Shown here in pieces: positions 1 through 11,800 of a stretch of DNA of 64,000 nt; position 1 is the first letter of the stretch, and each line of letters begins with the position of its first letter. Both the position numbers and the translations under genes were made by a program. This stretch comes from Bathynomus jamesi (Eukaryota > Arthropoda > Malacostraca > Isopoda > Cirolanidae). The stretch covers positions 1-64,000 of the forward strand of contig JAJOZX010012261.1 in NCBI GenBank assembly GCA_023014485.1. The letters run 5' to 3'. The notes under the pieces are model-generated. The model was not told where the DNA came from. It was given only the letters and a program-made list of their open reading frames with translations, and did no database searches.

Positions 1-582
1 GTGAATAATGAATCATTTTTTCTCATATAAATACATGTTTTATGGGAATGCATTCTGGTGGCCATTTTTCAGCAGGTAAGATGTTTGGATACGTTCCATA
101 TGATCCATAGAAGCAAAATATAAAACACATACACAGACCTGTATTAGCATAGTAAGTTATGAATAACATCAATAAAAGAATAAACATACCTGTACTGTAC
201 TTTTATTTCCTCAAACCACCCCTCAACTCTCACTGAAAGTTTCATCATCACTGCTCTCACCTTCACCAACGACTTCCTTTCTCACATCTTGTCACAAAGA
301 CTGTGCCTTTCCTTGAATAATAGCTTGCAATATGGACATGCTGCACTGTTTTGGTGGTAGATGGAATTGTGAATTATTTTTTCCCTTATCTGGCATTGCA
401 AATAGTGGAATTTGGTGTCAAAAAAAATATATATTACATATAAATGAAGCTATGAATAATGTGGTATACCTGTACTTCAGATGTTTTCTTTAATTTTTAT
501 TTAAAAATGCAAGAACTTATATTTTAATTTATGTGCATTCATGGCTTAATACAATCGTACATTATGTAGGCCTATGTAACGA
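1..582. other. AT-rich sequence, no gene recognised
   Basis: No convincing exon is seen. The reverse strand around 225-365 reads as a short acidic tail ending in a stop, which could be the end of a decayed transposase, but there is too little to name it. Confidence 0.4.
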
Positions 583-648
583 GTCTTGGTTAGAGTTGCA
601 CCAATACCAATATTTTTACCGATACTACAAAAAAGTGCCAGTGCCGAT

Positions 649-848
649 CAGGGTTGTGGAGTCGGAGTCGTGGAGTCGCACGTTTCAGGTCGGAGTCGGA
701 GTCGAATTTTTACAATGTGTGGAGTCGGAAAATTTTGGACCGACTCCACAACCCTGGTTATAGCCACTATGTTAAGAAGGGTTATTCAGTTTTAAGTAGC
801 ACTACTACTGGTTAGACCTTAATTATGTTTAAGAGAATCTTTTTCATT

Positions 849-911
<63 letters not shown>

Positions 912-1204
912 GAAAAATAAAAAAATCCCTTAATATGATATCTACAAGTCAATATCCTTCTTAATATTTGAATGTTCCCTTATCCTAGAAAGTAACCTGA
1001 CGATTCATGTGGTGGTGATGAAATGTCTTATTATTATGATAATTATAGAGTGAAACACTAGAGGAGTCGGAGTTGTATTTAAAATGTGAGGAGTCGGAGT
1101 CGGATTTTTAGATTTTTTACAATGTGTGGAGTCGGAGTCGGAGTTGAATTTTTACAATGTGTGGAGTTGGAGTCGGAAAATTTTGGACCGACTCCACAAC
1201 CCTG
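649..1204. mobile_element. hAT-type MITE, inner element of the nest
   Basis: The termini are CAGGGTTGTGGAGTCGG and its inverse, flanked by the 8-bp duplication GTGCCGAT at 641-648 and 1205-1212. The body is made of GGAGTCGGAGTCG repeats. A complete-looking miniature version (649-756) sits at the left, so the element carries an internal copy of its own right terminus. A (TA)n tract occupies 848-905. Related to the copy at 2162-2589. Confidence 0.85.
848..905. repeat. (TA)n microsatellite
   Basis: Nearly pure TA dinucleotide run with one interruption, inside the inner hAT-type MITE. Confidence 0.95.
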
Positions 1205-2161
1205 GTGCCGATACCGATACCGATACTTTTTAATTAATTAATAGTTTTAAAATTGATTATTAATAAAAGTTCAAGTAAATGATATAATACTCACTTAAAA
1301 TGCCTTTCCCAATCCCCACTTTAGTTCCATTTAATTTCATAATAATATAATATATTATAATATATAGCTAGAGCCTGTAATTTAATTGTTTAAATTAAAA
1401 AGAAATATATATATATATATCTTATTATATAAAGTTCTAAATGAATGCATATAATGGTAGTGTATTATCAATAACTTTACACACATTCAAGATTCAAGCA
1501 ACTGAATGGTTTATTATGATTATGCATGCCGCGTGGTGCCAACTATGAACAACTTTACAAAACTTTCATTTTTACTGAAAACTATTACTGTAATTTGAAA
1601 TTGTATATTTATATGATACTGTATTACTGTATTGAATATTTGTAATCTTGTATAGGGGCCTATAGATTTTTTTTTTTTGTTAGTAAATGTAAACATTGCT
1701 AATTTTGATAAAATATATATTAAACAACTAAATAAGATATTACTATATAATAAAAAATTTAATAATATATAAAATAAGATAATTTCTTCAAAAAACAGTA
1801 ATTCAAAGTATCCGTATCGGTTTTCAGAACAGTATCGGCTGATACCGATACTTTGTGAAAAGTGGCTGATACCGATACATCGGTGCAACTCTAGTCTTGG
1901 TGTCAGGATTTTGAAGTTGCTGGAATGAGCCAAGTCTTTAACATGCATTTCCCCACCTCATTATATGCTTTTTCACTATATGCTCTCTTTTCTAGGGACC
2001 ACTTAAGAGTGTATAGTGAGGTTCTACTGTACTTCATTTTTAAAATAAAAAAGTTATATATTTGTCTAATTCGTTTCAATATATATCATATTCCCATGCA
2101 GTTTATGAAAGGAAAGTTAAAAATAAAAAATAAACATTTCATCTTCAGTCACATTACATAC

Positions 2162-2589
2162 CAGGGTTGTGGAGTCGGTCCAAAATTTTCCGACTCCGAC
2201 TCCATACATTGTAAAAATTTGACTCCGACTCCTCACATTTTAAATATACGACTCCGACTCCTCTAGTGTTTCACTCTATAATTATCATAATAAGACATTT
2301 CATCACCACCACACTAAGTGTGAAATTTTATATTTTATATTTTATATTTAAATAAATATTAATTGATATTCTGAAAATGTAAAAAAAAAATATTAAAAAA
2401 ACTTAATCTAGGGGCTATCAATGAATAGGTTTATTGACCAAAAAAACTAAATAACCTAAATGTTAGTATTTAGGATTTAGAAATTAAGGGTGACACAGGA
2501 CACAGAAATTGGAGTCAGTCGGAAGTTTTTTACTGACTCCGACTCCGCCCTGAAACGTGCGACTCCACGACTCCGACTCCACAACCCTG
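2162..2589. mobile_element. hAT-type MITE, second copy (inverted orientation)
   Basis: Starts CAGGGTTGTGGAGTCGG and ends with the inverse, CCGACTCCACAACCCTG. The flanks are TTACATAC at 2154-2161 and 2590-2597, a perfect 8-bp target duplication. The body matches 649-1204 read on the other strand, including the GTGAAACACTAGAGGAGTCGG stretch. Confidence 0.9.
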
Positions 2590-2597
2590 TTACATAC

Positions 2598-3313
2598 ATC
2601 ACTGAAACCTTTCTCATGGTCTCGTTAATGTAAAAAATTTGAATTCTGGACAAAAAGTATTATTATGTAAAATTGAATGTGTTTTGAAGTTTGCCATAAA
2701 TGTGTTGACATTTTCAATATCAAATATAGTGGGCCCTCGTTCGTGATTTCACAAATTTGTGGTGACCCATTTTACTAAAATGTTTCGGTAAATTCGCGAC
2801 TGACTGCGAAAATTTATGATTTTGTCATGTGGCATCTGCAATGCTGCCCACGCAGGTCAACATTCACTGAGTGAGGTTGTCATTTCATGCTCTTCAATGC
2901 TAGTTTACTATATTTAGTGTAGTATTTATTTGTTTATAAAATATTATTGCTTTACGTAATTGTTTATATAATAATATTGCTTTACGTAATTGTTTATGTA
3001 ATAATAATGCTTTATATTACATAGTAAAGTTTTATTTATATAAAATATCATTGTTTATGTAATATTACAGTCAGGGATGGGGTCAAATACAATTGCCCAA
3101 ATACACTATTTTTTTTACGGCCAAATTCAAATACAGATACAAATATTCAAATTTATAAATCCCCAAATACAAATATAAATATAAATATGAAGCTTCAAAT
3201 ACAAATAAAATGCAAATACAATTTTTACTGTATTTGCAAATTTCGTACCAATTTCATCCTAAATATAAACGGATAATATTTACTTGACTTTGGCTACCCC
3301 TCGAGTAAGACAA
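2598..3313. other. Repeat-derived intergenic sequence
   Basis: No gene. 2728-2880 resembles the left end of a Tigger/pogo element (GTGGGCCCTCGTTCGTG) with no matching right end. 2935-3035 holds an imperfect tandem repeat of about 30 bp around TTGCTTTACGTAATTG. 3072-3250 is an AAATACAAAT-rich stretch of probable repeat origin. Confidence 0.5.
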
Positions 3314-3315
3314 TA

Positions 3316-6300
3316 GGGTCATTCCATGTCAACTCAGCCACAAAATGGCACTTTTTGCACTCACCCCTTTCAATTTTGCTCATACTTGGCACAATAGCAG
3401 ATATACATGCCAAACTTAAATTCCCAAATTATTAGAGCTGACTGACCTTTGGTTACTGAGATACAAGGTCACAAAGTTGTGACATTTTGACCTTTTTTGC
3501 GTTAAATGACTATTTTCAAAATGGTGTAACTAAAAAACTATTAAAGCTAGAGCATTGATTTTGGTCTCATTTTAAAGCTCTTTAGTAGCCCCTTGTTTAT
3601 AAATATCTCTACTGTGAAAAATAAAAAAATCCCTTCAAAAGTTGACCTTTGACCTTGAATAAAAAAAAAATACCTCTCCTAAAAAATTCAATTTTTTTAC
3701 ATTAATACCTTGAGTCATGTACAACAAAATCCCAAGAAGCTGTAAGTGGCTGATAACTAGTTCAATGTATAAAAAATAAATGAAGTTGGCATCATTCTTC
3801 AATTTTAGATTTTTTTTGTCAGTTCATTTATTTAAAAGTTCTGTTCTGATATAGTGTCAGTGAAGACTTAGTTCAACTTAACATTATTAGTTCAAAAACC
3901 TTTTTGTGACCTGTGCCAAAAGAAGTCTTTTAAAAGACAACCAGGGTTAAACCCCTCGACAGCCCCAAATCTACTGGAGTAGCGCTGATCCAAAGGCCCA
4001 ACTAGTATATAAGTACTGTCAACTTTACAGAGTTGACTCCTGACTTCAAGTTAAAGTTAATTTATTTTTACTAAATACATGTATAAAAATTTATTTAATA
4101 ATTCATTAATTGTTCATTGTTTTCTTTTCAGGATTTTCTTTGTGCTTTTGTGATTTCAGAGTACAAACATGGAACATTTAAAACTGAAACAGAAGTGTGC
4201 TGATCCTTTGCTGCGTCACAAAGGTCAGTGTCGAAAGAAGAGTTTGAGAATTGTACCACAGGAACTTGTAAATAAGTTTCCCGATCTGCACTTAACACTA
4301 CATCACAGACTTTGTAAGCAGTGTAGAGAACATCTTGAGTCCTTGCCTGAGAAAGGAATAGGCACTTTGAATTCAGACATAAATGATGATTCTTCTTGTA
4401 GTAGTGAACCACCTGAAGATCTTGAGAAAATTGAAAATGTTGACAATAGTGATGCATCAACTTCAGAGCAAAACCATGAGATGTGTACTTTGAATGCTTC
4501 TTTTGTTTCAATTGGTGAATCACCCATAAAAAAGAGAAAGCTTGTAGAGCAAAAGTCATATGGAGCTAAAAAACTAAGCAAGGTGACAGAGACAGTTAAG
4601 AAGAGAATGGAAACAGTTGCAGGAAAAGAGATTTCTGACTCACAATTTAAGGAGCCATCTGGAGATGTAGACTGTTTAGAAATAATAAATCAACTCAAGG
4701 AAAAATTCAAAAATGAAAATACTAAAAGAAGTGATAAAATAAAAATCCTCACTGTATTGCCCAAAAGTTGGAGCATTAGGAAAATTGCTTCAGAATTTAA
4801 CACAACAAGGCATACAGCATCTATTGCTAAAAAAATAGTTGAAGAAAAAGGTGTCCTTTCAGACCCAAATCCAAAGGGTGGGAAAAGAATTAAACAGGAT
4901 ACTGTTGACGCTATTAAAGCATTTTATCTTTCAGAAGACATCAGTAGAACAATGCCAGGAAAGAAAGACTATTGTAGTATCATTGACAATGAAAGAGGAA
5001 GGATACATTTGCAAAAGCATCTTTTACTTTGCAATTTAAAAGAAGCCTATCATATTTTCAAAGAAAGAAATCCTTTGGTTAAGGTGGGATTCAGTAAATT
5101 TGCAGAATTGCGTCCAAAGCAGTGTGTTATTGCTGGAGCAACAGGAACTCACTCAGTATGTGTCTGTACAATTCATCAGAATGCCAAACTTATGTTTGTA
5201 GGAGCTGAATTAGAAAAACTAACTGCAAATGATGACACACCTATTAAGAATGTACGTCATTGTGTTGCCTTTATGGAATGCAATCCTGCCTCACAGAAAT
5301 GCTGCCTCAGACAATGTGAACAATGTGGAGATCCATCAGATTTAAAAAACAGACTACTGGACATATTTACAAACAACTTCATTGATATCATAAATTTTAA
5401 AAAGTGGACCAATACAGATCGGTCAAATCTTGAATCAGTAGAACTGAATACAGATGAATATATTGACCAATTCTGTAACCAACTGAAAGAATACCAGATA
5501 CATGACTTCAAGACAAAGATGCAAGCAACTTATTACCGTGAAACAAAAATGTCTTTGAAAGATGGTGAGGTCCTTGCTGTGTGTGATTTTGCTGAAAATT
5601 ATTCCTTTATTCTTCAAGATGAGGTTCAGAGCTTTCACTGGAACAATGAGATGGCTACTCTACATCCATTTGTTATTTACTATAAAAAGGAAGATGAGAT
5701 TGCTCACCTTAGCTTTGTTATTATTTCAGAGTGTAACATCCATAACACAGTTGCTGTACATTTGTTTCAAAAGCATCTGATAAAATTCCTAAAAGATAAT
5801 ATCTCATCCATCGGTTCCATCCACAAAATAATTTACTTTTCAGATGGGTGTGCAGGACAGTATAAGAACTGCAAAAACTTTTTGAATCTTTGCCATCACA
5901 GAGATGATTTTGGAATTGAGGCAGAATGGAATTTTTTTGCAACAAGTCATGGAAAGGGACCCTGTGATGGTGTTGGAGGCACAGTTAAGAGATTAGCTGC
6001 AAAAGCTAGTCTACAACGACCTTATGATGAACAGATCCTTACTGCAGAACAGTTATATACATTTGCAAGTGAAAATATTGTAAATATAAAATGTCATTTT
6101 TCAACCAATAAAGAGCATGAAGAGGAAAGCCAACTTCTCCAAGAAAGACACTCAACTGCAAGGACTATTGCTGGTACACAGAAATTACACCATTTACAGC
6201 CAGTTTCATTGACTTCTCTTAAGGTTAAACATTATTCATTATCAGATTATTCAAATATTGAGAAAGTTACTGAAAAGGAAGAAGTTGTGACTGAGGAGAA

Positions 6301-7517
6301 AATACATGGTTTTGTTACTGCTGCATATGATGGCCATTGGTGGGTGGCATATGTGCTGGAAAAGATACCAGAGAATAGAGAAGTAAAAGTCACATTCCTT
6401 CATCCTCATGGCCCAAACCCATCATTTGTGTATCCTGGTCGACCAGATGAATTAATCTTACCATATTCAGATATTCTAACACAAGTTGAGGCATCTACTA
6501 CTAATGGACGAACATACAGGATTTGCAAAGAAGTTACTTTGAAGGCATCCAAAGCTTTGGCAGATCTACAGCACAGAAAGGTAAGAATTCAAAATTAAAA
6601 TGGTCATGTAACTATATATACACTGCATACATTTTAAGTTGTGATAAATGGAAATCAATGAGCACTATACCTATACATATTGTATGTACATTTTAATATG
6701 TTACTTGTATTTGTTAATTAGGTAGCTATCTAGGTATACATTAAAAATTGTTTTCTCTTCTAGAAATCACAATAAATTGGGTGGCCCACAAGAATCTTGT
6801 CAACTACTGAAAACCATCACATACATGCACAACATACAGGTGAGGTGGGTAAAGAACAAATATTTAAAAATAAGCATTTGCTTGTTTGTAGAAGGCTGCA
6901 GATAGTATGTAGATATGGGTTGTATTTGTAAGAGATTGAGCTGACCTTAGACAAAAATGGTTACTGACATACAAGGTCACAAAGTCATGACTTTTTGACA
7001 ATTTTTGTATAAAATGACTTTTTTCAAAATGTTGCTTGAATTCATTATTTTTTATACATTGAACTAGTTATCAGCCACTTACAGCTTCTTGGGATTTTGT
7101 TGTACATGACTCAAGGTATTAATGTAAAAAAATTGAATTTTTTAGAAGGTATTTTTTTTTTATTCAAGGTCAAAGGTCAACTTTTGAAGGGATTTTTTTA
7201 TTTTTCACAGTAGAGATATTTAACAAGAGACAATAAACAAGGGGCTACTAAAGAGCTTTAAAATGAGACCAAAATCAATGCTCTAGCTTTAATAGTTTTT
7301 TAGTTACACCGTTTTGAAAATAGTCATTTAACGCAAAAAAGGTCAAAATGTCACAACTTTGTGACCTTGTATCTCAGTAACCAAAGGTCAGTCAGCTCTA
7401 ATAATTTGGGAATTTAAGTTTGGCATGTATATCTGCTATTGTGCCAAGTATGAGCAAAATTGAAAGGGGTGAGTGCAAAAAGTGCCATTTTGTGGCTGAG
7501 TTGACATGGAATGACCC
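3316..7517 (+). mobile_element. 4.2-kb TIR DNA transposon, apparently intact, superfamily unresolved
   Basis: The ends begin GGGTCATTCCATGTCAACTC and finish with its inverse. The inverted repeats stay near-identical for about 470 bp (3316-3785 against about 7040-7517). TA lies immediately outside each end (3314-3315, 7518-7519), so a TA target duplication is likely, though other boundaries cannot be excluded. A second partial copy of the subterminal sequence lies in direct orientation at about 6938-7030. The single gene inside (4169-6775) has no internal stop. TIR similarity and an intact gene suggest a young insertion. Confidence 0.85.
4169..6775 (+). CDS. Transposase of the 3316-7517 element, two coding exons (about 807 aa)
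   Basis: Exon 1 (4169-6580, 804 codons) ends at a clean donor (GAAAG, then GTAAGA). An acceptor (TTTTCTCTTCTAG) ends at 6763 and adds three codons and a stop at 6773-6775. Without splicing the frame runs to 6598. An acceptor-like site ends at 4131, so the 5' leader may also be spliced. The N-terminus has Cys/His pairs that look like a zinc finger, followed by a helix-turn-helix-like stretch (SIRKIASEFNTTRHTAS). The core has three acidic motifs in order: CDFAENYS, FSDGCAGQYKN and GKGPCDGVGG. These suit a DDD/DDE RNase H-fold transposase. Proteins with the last two motifs recur as uncharacterised multi-copy proteins in animal genomes. Sola- or Kolobok-like affiliation is a guess. Confidence 0.8.
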
Positions 7518-7519
7518 TA

Positions 7520-7700
7520 TTATAATACAGCCATATGCATTTTATTTATTGGTGTACTGTATTATGTTTACAAATAATCACATAATGGGAACTTTTAGGT
7601 AGGTGGTGCAAATACCCAACACTTGGTGCAATTGCCCTTTGGTACAGTAATATATAAATCATGAATAAGAATACTGATTGGAGTATAAATTAATCTTAAG
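7520..7700. other. Short intergenic stretch
   Basis: Nothing recognised between the TIR transposon and the following LINE 3' end. Confidence 0.4.
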
Positions 7701-7702
7701 TT

Positions 7703-8140
7703 ATTAATTAGTCATCATATCATCATCATCATCATCATCTTCTGCAGCATTATTAGTCCCATTTATATGGGGTCACTGTTGCGGATACTTCTCCACTCCA
7801 CCCTATCCTGCGCCATCTCCTCCGTCAGGTTGTTCTCGTTCATGTCCATCCTGATGTGATCTCTCCACCTCATCCTCAGTCTTACTTTCTTCTTCCTCCC
7901 AGGCACTTCCATAGATAACCCTCCTCCCAACGTAGTTCTCATCCTTTCTCATTACACGCCCATACCATGCCAGTCTTCTCTCTCGAGCCTCCTTTGGTCT
8001 GCATGCCATCCTCTCTGGTTTTGGCAATAAATTTTATGGCTGGATGCCCTTCCTGACGCCAACCCTCCTCTTTTATCCGGGCTTGGGACCGGCTGGAGAA
8101 TGGGCTGGCTTGCCCACCCCCAGGCCACCCGTAATAATAA
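7703..8140 (-). mobile_element. 3' end of an RTE-like LINE
   Basis: Read on the minus strand, 8027-7803 encodes RERRLAWYGRVMRKDENYVG followed by acidic/basic residues, close to the usual C-terminus of RTE-class reverse transcriptase ORFs (R-LRWYGHV-R-EYVGR, then GRPK-RW). It lacks the RT core, so it is 5'-truncated. The 3' tail is the (TGA)n run, seen as TCATCATCATC at about 7713-7740 on the + strand, as expected for target-primed insertion. Frame continuity is poor. Confidence 0.7.
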
Positions 8141-8738
8141 TCTATAATAATAAAAGGACGCAGTTACAAACATGAAATTAGTATAGATATAAATAAATAT
8201 CCCCTCTGTGTCCCCTTCCCTGAGCTAGTTTCCATTGGTAAAGTACAATAATCTACTATTTCTTATAAATTTTATTATTTATATATTATTTTTGTTGCTA
8301 AAACATTTCCTTTGTCAAACATCAAAATGCATGCGCAGTAAAAGTCATAAATCTATATAATTGTGAGGTGAAATGTGAGCAAAAATATCAAATTCTGAAG
8401 TAAATTTGATATTTCACACTAATTTGATTGACCTAGAGCCCTGATGATATTGAATTAATGAGGGTTCAGTGTACTGCACTCGTAATCTTAATAATTCATT
8501 TTGTATGAAAATCATTCAACATTGTTTTATGGCAGTCAAACAGCAGTAAATATAGAAATATAACAGTTTATTATTTATTAGTTGTCTTTGATAAAAGATA
8601 GATATGAAAGTACTTTATATTGAGTAATGTATCATTGATACATATTGGTATCTTATATCAGTAATGCTGATAGTACGAGTATCTTGTACCCTACCCACCC
8701 AAAATTTTTATTTGTTAATTCTTTAATTAATTTTACAG
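8141..8738. other. Sequence upstream of the first recognised SmB exon
   Basis: AT-rich, with no repeat boundary that I can name. The exon holding the SmB start codon should lie here or further upstream, but I could not identify it. Confidence 0.4.
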
Positions 8739-8831
8739 ACTTTCTCAAGAATAATAAAATGCTCAGCCATATTGGCTACAGGATGAAAGTAACAATGCAG
8801 GACAGTCGAACTTTTATTGGAGTATTTAAAG
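8739..8831 (+). CDS. SNRPB: SmB coding exon (Sm1 motif, N-terminal part)
   Basis: Encodes [20 protein letters not shown] and the first half of Sm1. The acceptor TTTTACAG ends at 8738; a second AG (CTCAAG) ends at 8750, directly before NNKM, and would fit the family's GK-NNKM junction at least as well. The donor is AAAG then GTTAGT, phase 1. Confidence 0.85.
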
Positions 8832-11800
8832 GTTAGTTACTCTAAATTTATCAAACCTTTGCCTATACTTTGCTATTTAGCCCATAATGTACAAATGAGG
8901 TGGTTAATTGTACCATTTCACTTACCTTTATGATGATGATCATGGTAGTATTAACTACTATTGGGTTCATATGGACTCATAATAGCGTTTTCTTTATAAA
9001 TTGCATAATTTTGCCGATTTATTCCATTCGAACCCAAACATCATTTGTCTTTGAATTTAACTACTGGGTTGGCAGCCCTGGAAAATACTGCATCTTGCCT
9101 GTTCTTCCCACAGCATTTTTTGTGAACAAGGCATCATTTGTTTGACAAGAACAATGTGACTGCTGCACAAAATAATAATATTCAAGGTAAATACATGCGA
9201 TTTTATGGTTGGAGAAATAAATGTAAGAAGGATGCATTGTTTTATCGCCGCAGAAATAAATGTAAACAGGATTTGTTTAGTTGTGGTAAATTTATCACCA
9301 AACCATAACTTTTATTCTTTTTGTAAAAACATTTAAGGCTTTTATTTGTTTGATTCTCATAAAAATGTTTTCTAATTTATATTTAAGTTGGGCTTCAAAG
9401 GATTAAACTGAGGTTCCTATTCTAACCTTGTACTTCTAATTTTTATGGTTTCATTGTTGATTGTTGATTCTGCTTGTCCAAATTTAAACTTCATCCTGAC
9501 TCGTGACATACGAGCAGAATTTAATAATTTTCCATCTTCCATCTTTAATAGATTAGAGTTGAATTGGACTAGAAATTCATGCGTATAGAAGTGATCAAAT
9601 GGTGTATTGAATCCAGTTACTTGTATTTGTTCATTATTTGTGAGCTGACTGGAAGTTGAGATGAAGTATATACAATGTCACTGTTATAAACTTTTTACCA
9701 AATGTATTGAATATTTCATCTCATTCTAGTTTTGCATTTTCTAAAATAATACCCAATGTACCAGATGATATTTTAAACATCTGACACTTTAAAAAGTTTT
9801 TTTTTATTAATTGAAATAAAAGCACAATTTTTCTGTACTGTCTGTACACATAGGGAATTAGTTCCCTAGTGTGAACGAAACATGTTTCGTAACACCCCTC
9901 TCATCTTGATACACAATACTTTTGATGGAAGTCTTATTCAACAGATTTCTTGCAGTGTATGAGAAAGGAATATCATGGCCACCAACATCATCAGATCTAC
10001 CCTGCAACTGTTATCTGTGGGGTTATTTAAGAGAGATTGTGTGTGGTTTCTGTTTAAACATTAGAAGAATTGAAAGCCTCGTTTGAAAAAGAAATTTCTC
10101 AGATTTCAATAAGTATTCTGTTCAGAGTAGTGTATCACATAGAACATGTTTTAAACTAGGGGACTAATTCTCCATGCATAGAGTACAATGAAAATATGAT
10201 TTTATTTCATTTGAAAAAAAATAGTCCTTTTGAAGTGTCAAATGTTTGAGGAGTCACCCCAATATGTGTAGGCTAGGAACTCGAAAATTTGAAAATTGAT
10301 GTATTTTTTGTAGTCTTTTAAAGTTAAGATATTTTTAGTAAAGAGGAAAGTTGGCCAACTGGTATATTAAATTCACATACCATTCATATGTTTAGACATT
10401 GAAAAGATTGTCATGGCACTTGTGCTGTAATATTTTGAAAATGAGTCCTATTATAGTGTAAACCTTTTCATGTGGTATTTCTAGAGTCAGTGTGAGTGCC
10501 CTTTTTTAATTTTTAATTCCTTCTCTCGATTTAATGAAAGTATTTTCCACGTAGAGCGTGCACTAAAAATGTCTATGTACATTGAAGATTTTTTTAGCTA
10601 TTAAACAAGTTTAGCTTTTTGTCTTCAGAAATTTGTATGTGAACCAGTATTTGAACTTCAAATTTGGTTGTGACAATTCAAATTAAAACATTACAGATTT
10701 TTACTTCTATTTTTAATTTTATTGAAAATTAAAATATATATTCAAAATTCACCAAGCAACATTTAAACTGAGGTATAAATTAAAATTGGTTGGGGTTGAA
10801 AATCGTAGTCAAACTTCAGTAACAAAATTCAGATTTGAATCAAAGGTAAATCTGGGGCACCCAAGCCCGAACATTGACCCAAACCAACCCAAGAACCAGC
10901 AGCAAGGAGCGAACCCGGAGCCTCACAGCCCAGAGTCTGACACTGATACCAGTGAGTGACCAGGAGCTCCCTAAGTAAAAGTCGTCTTAAAAAAAAATTA
11001 AGGCCGAAGTTAAAATTCAGCATTGTATTCGAGCGAAAAAAATCGAAGTTTGTCGGAATTCAGTTCAAAATTCTGTTCGCTTCTAAACCACTAGAGGAAT
11101 ATCTACCGACTTATTTTGTTTCAGCTTTTGATAAGCACATGAATGTGATCTTATCGGAATGCGAGGAATTCAGACGTGTGAGAGGAAAGAAAGGGAAGGA
11201 GGAAAAGGAAGAGAAGAGGACGATGGGGTTGGTGCTGCTCCGTGGAGAAACCGTCGTCACCATGACTGTCGAGGGCCCCCCCGCCTGCGGAGGTATTCCA
11301 TCAAATAGTTTTGTTATTGTTAGCTGAAATAATGCTGTGCACATATCCTGTTTATATGATGTAAGGGTTGTTAACTTCGTTTTTTTGTAGATTCATTTCG
11401 TGCATTATTTATTGTAGTTCAGTTTATTATTAATAGCAAGTATACGATTGCCTTATCCCTTGAGTTACCTATTGATGTAAAGGTTGTAGTATTGTCATCA
11501 TTTCACGTTGAACTTAACAGGAGGGTCCAAGAGTAATCTACCGGGCGGTCCTGGGGCTGGTCGACCGGGTGGCCGTGGGAGGGAGGTCCTGGAGGACTCC
11601 AGGGTCCAGCCAGAGGAGTCGGCGCCCCCTCCCAACAAATGATGCAGCCCGCTGCAAGATCGGGACCTCAGCTAAACATGCCGTATGGTATGCCCCCACA
11701 TATGGGTAGAGGAGGAGGACCCATGGGACCACCAGGAGGGCCCATGATGAGAGGAGGTGAGAAAAGTTTGTCATTTAAAGTTTATTATTTCGGTTGCGTA

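Larger units (their letters stand above)
591..1893. mobile_element. hAT-type non-autonomous element (outer), with a second hAT-type element inside
   Basis: The left end begins TAGAGTTGCACC and the right end is its inverse, GGTGCAACTCTA. The 8 bases just outside are identical on both sides: GTCTTGGT at 583-590 and 1894-1901. An 8-bp duplication with short TIRs is the hAT signature. Subterminal sequence is rich in GATACCGATA-type motifs on both sides. No transposase is seen. The element is interrupted by the hAT-type element at 649-1204. Confidence 0.85.

Noticed and set aside
225..365. Transposase C-terminus on the minus strand
   Set aside because: Only a short acidic tail with an internal stop is visible; too little to call.
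1520..1948. 142-codon open frame on the minus strand
   Set aside because: It is AT-rich, covers the end of a hAT-type element and its flank, and resembles no protein.
3072..3250. Another hAT left end (CAGGGATGGGGTCAAATAC)
   Set aside because: No inverted partner or target duplication could be found, so it is kept only as repeat-derived sequence.
4128..4559. Long minus-strand open frame opposite the transposase
   Set aside because: Shadow of the + strand transposase; no independent codon or motif evidence.
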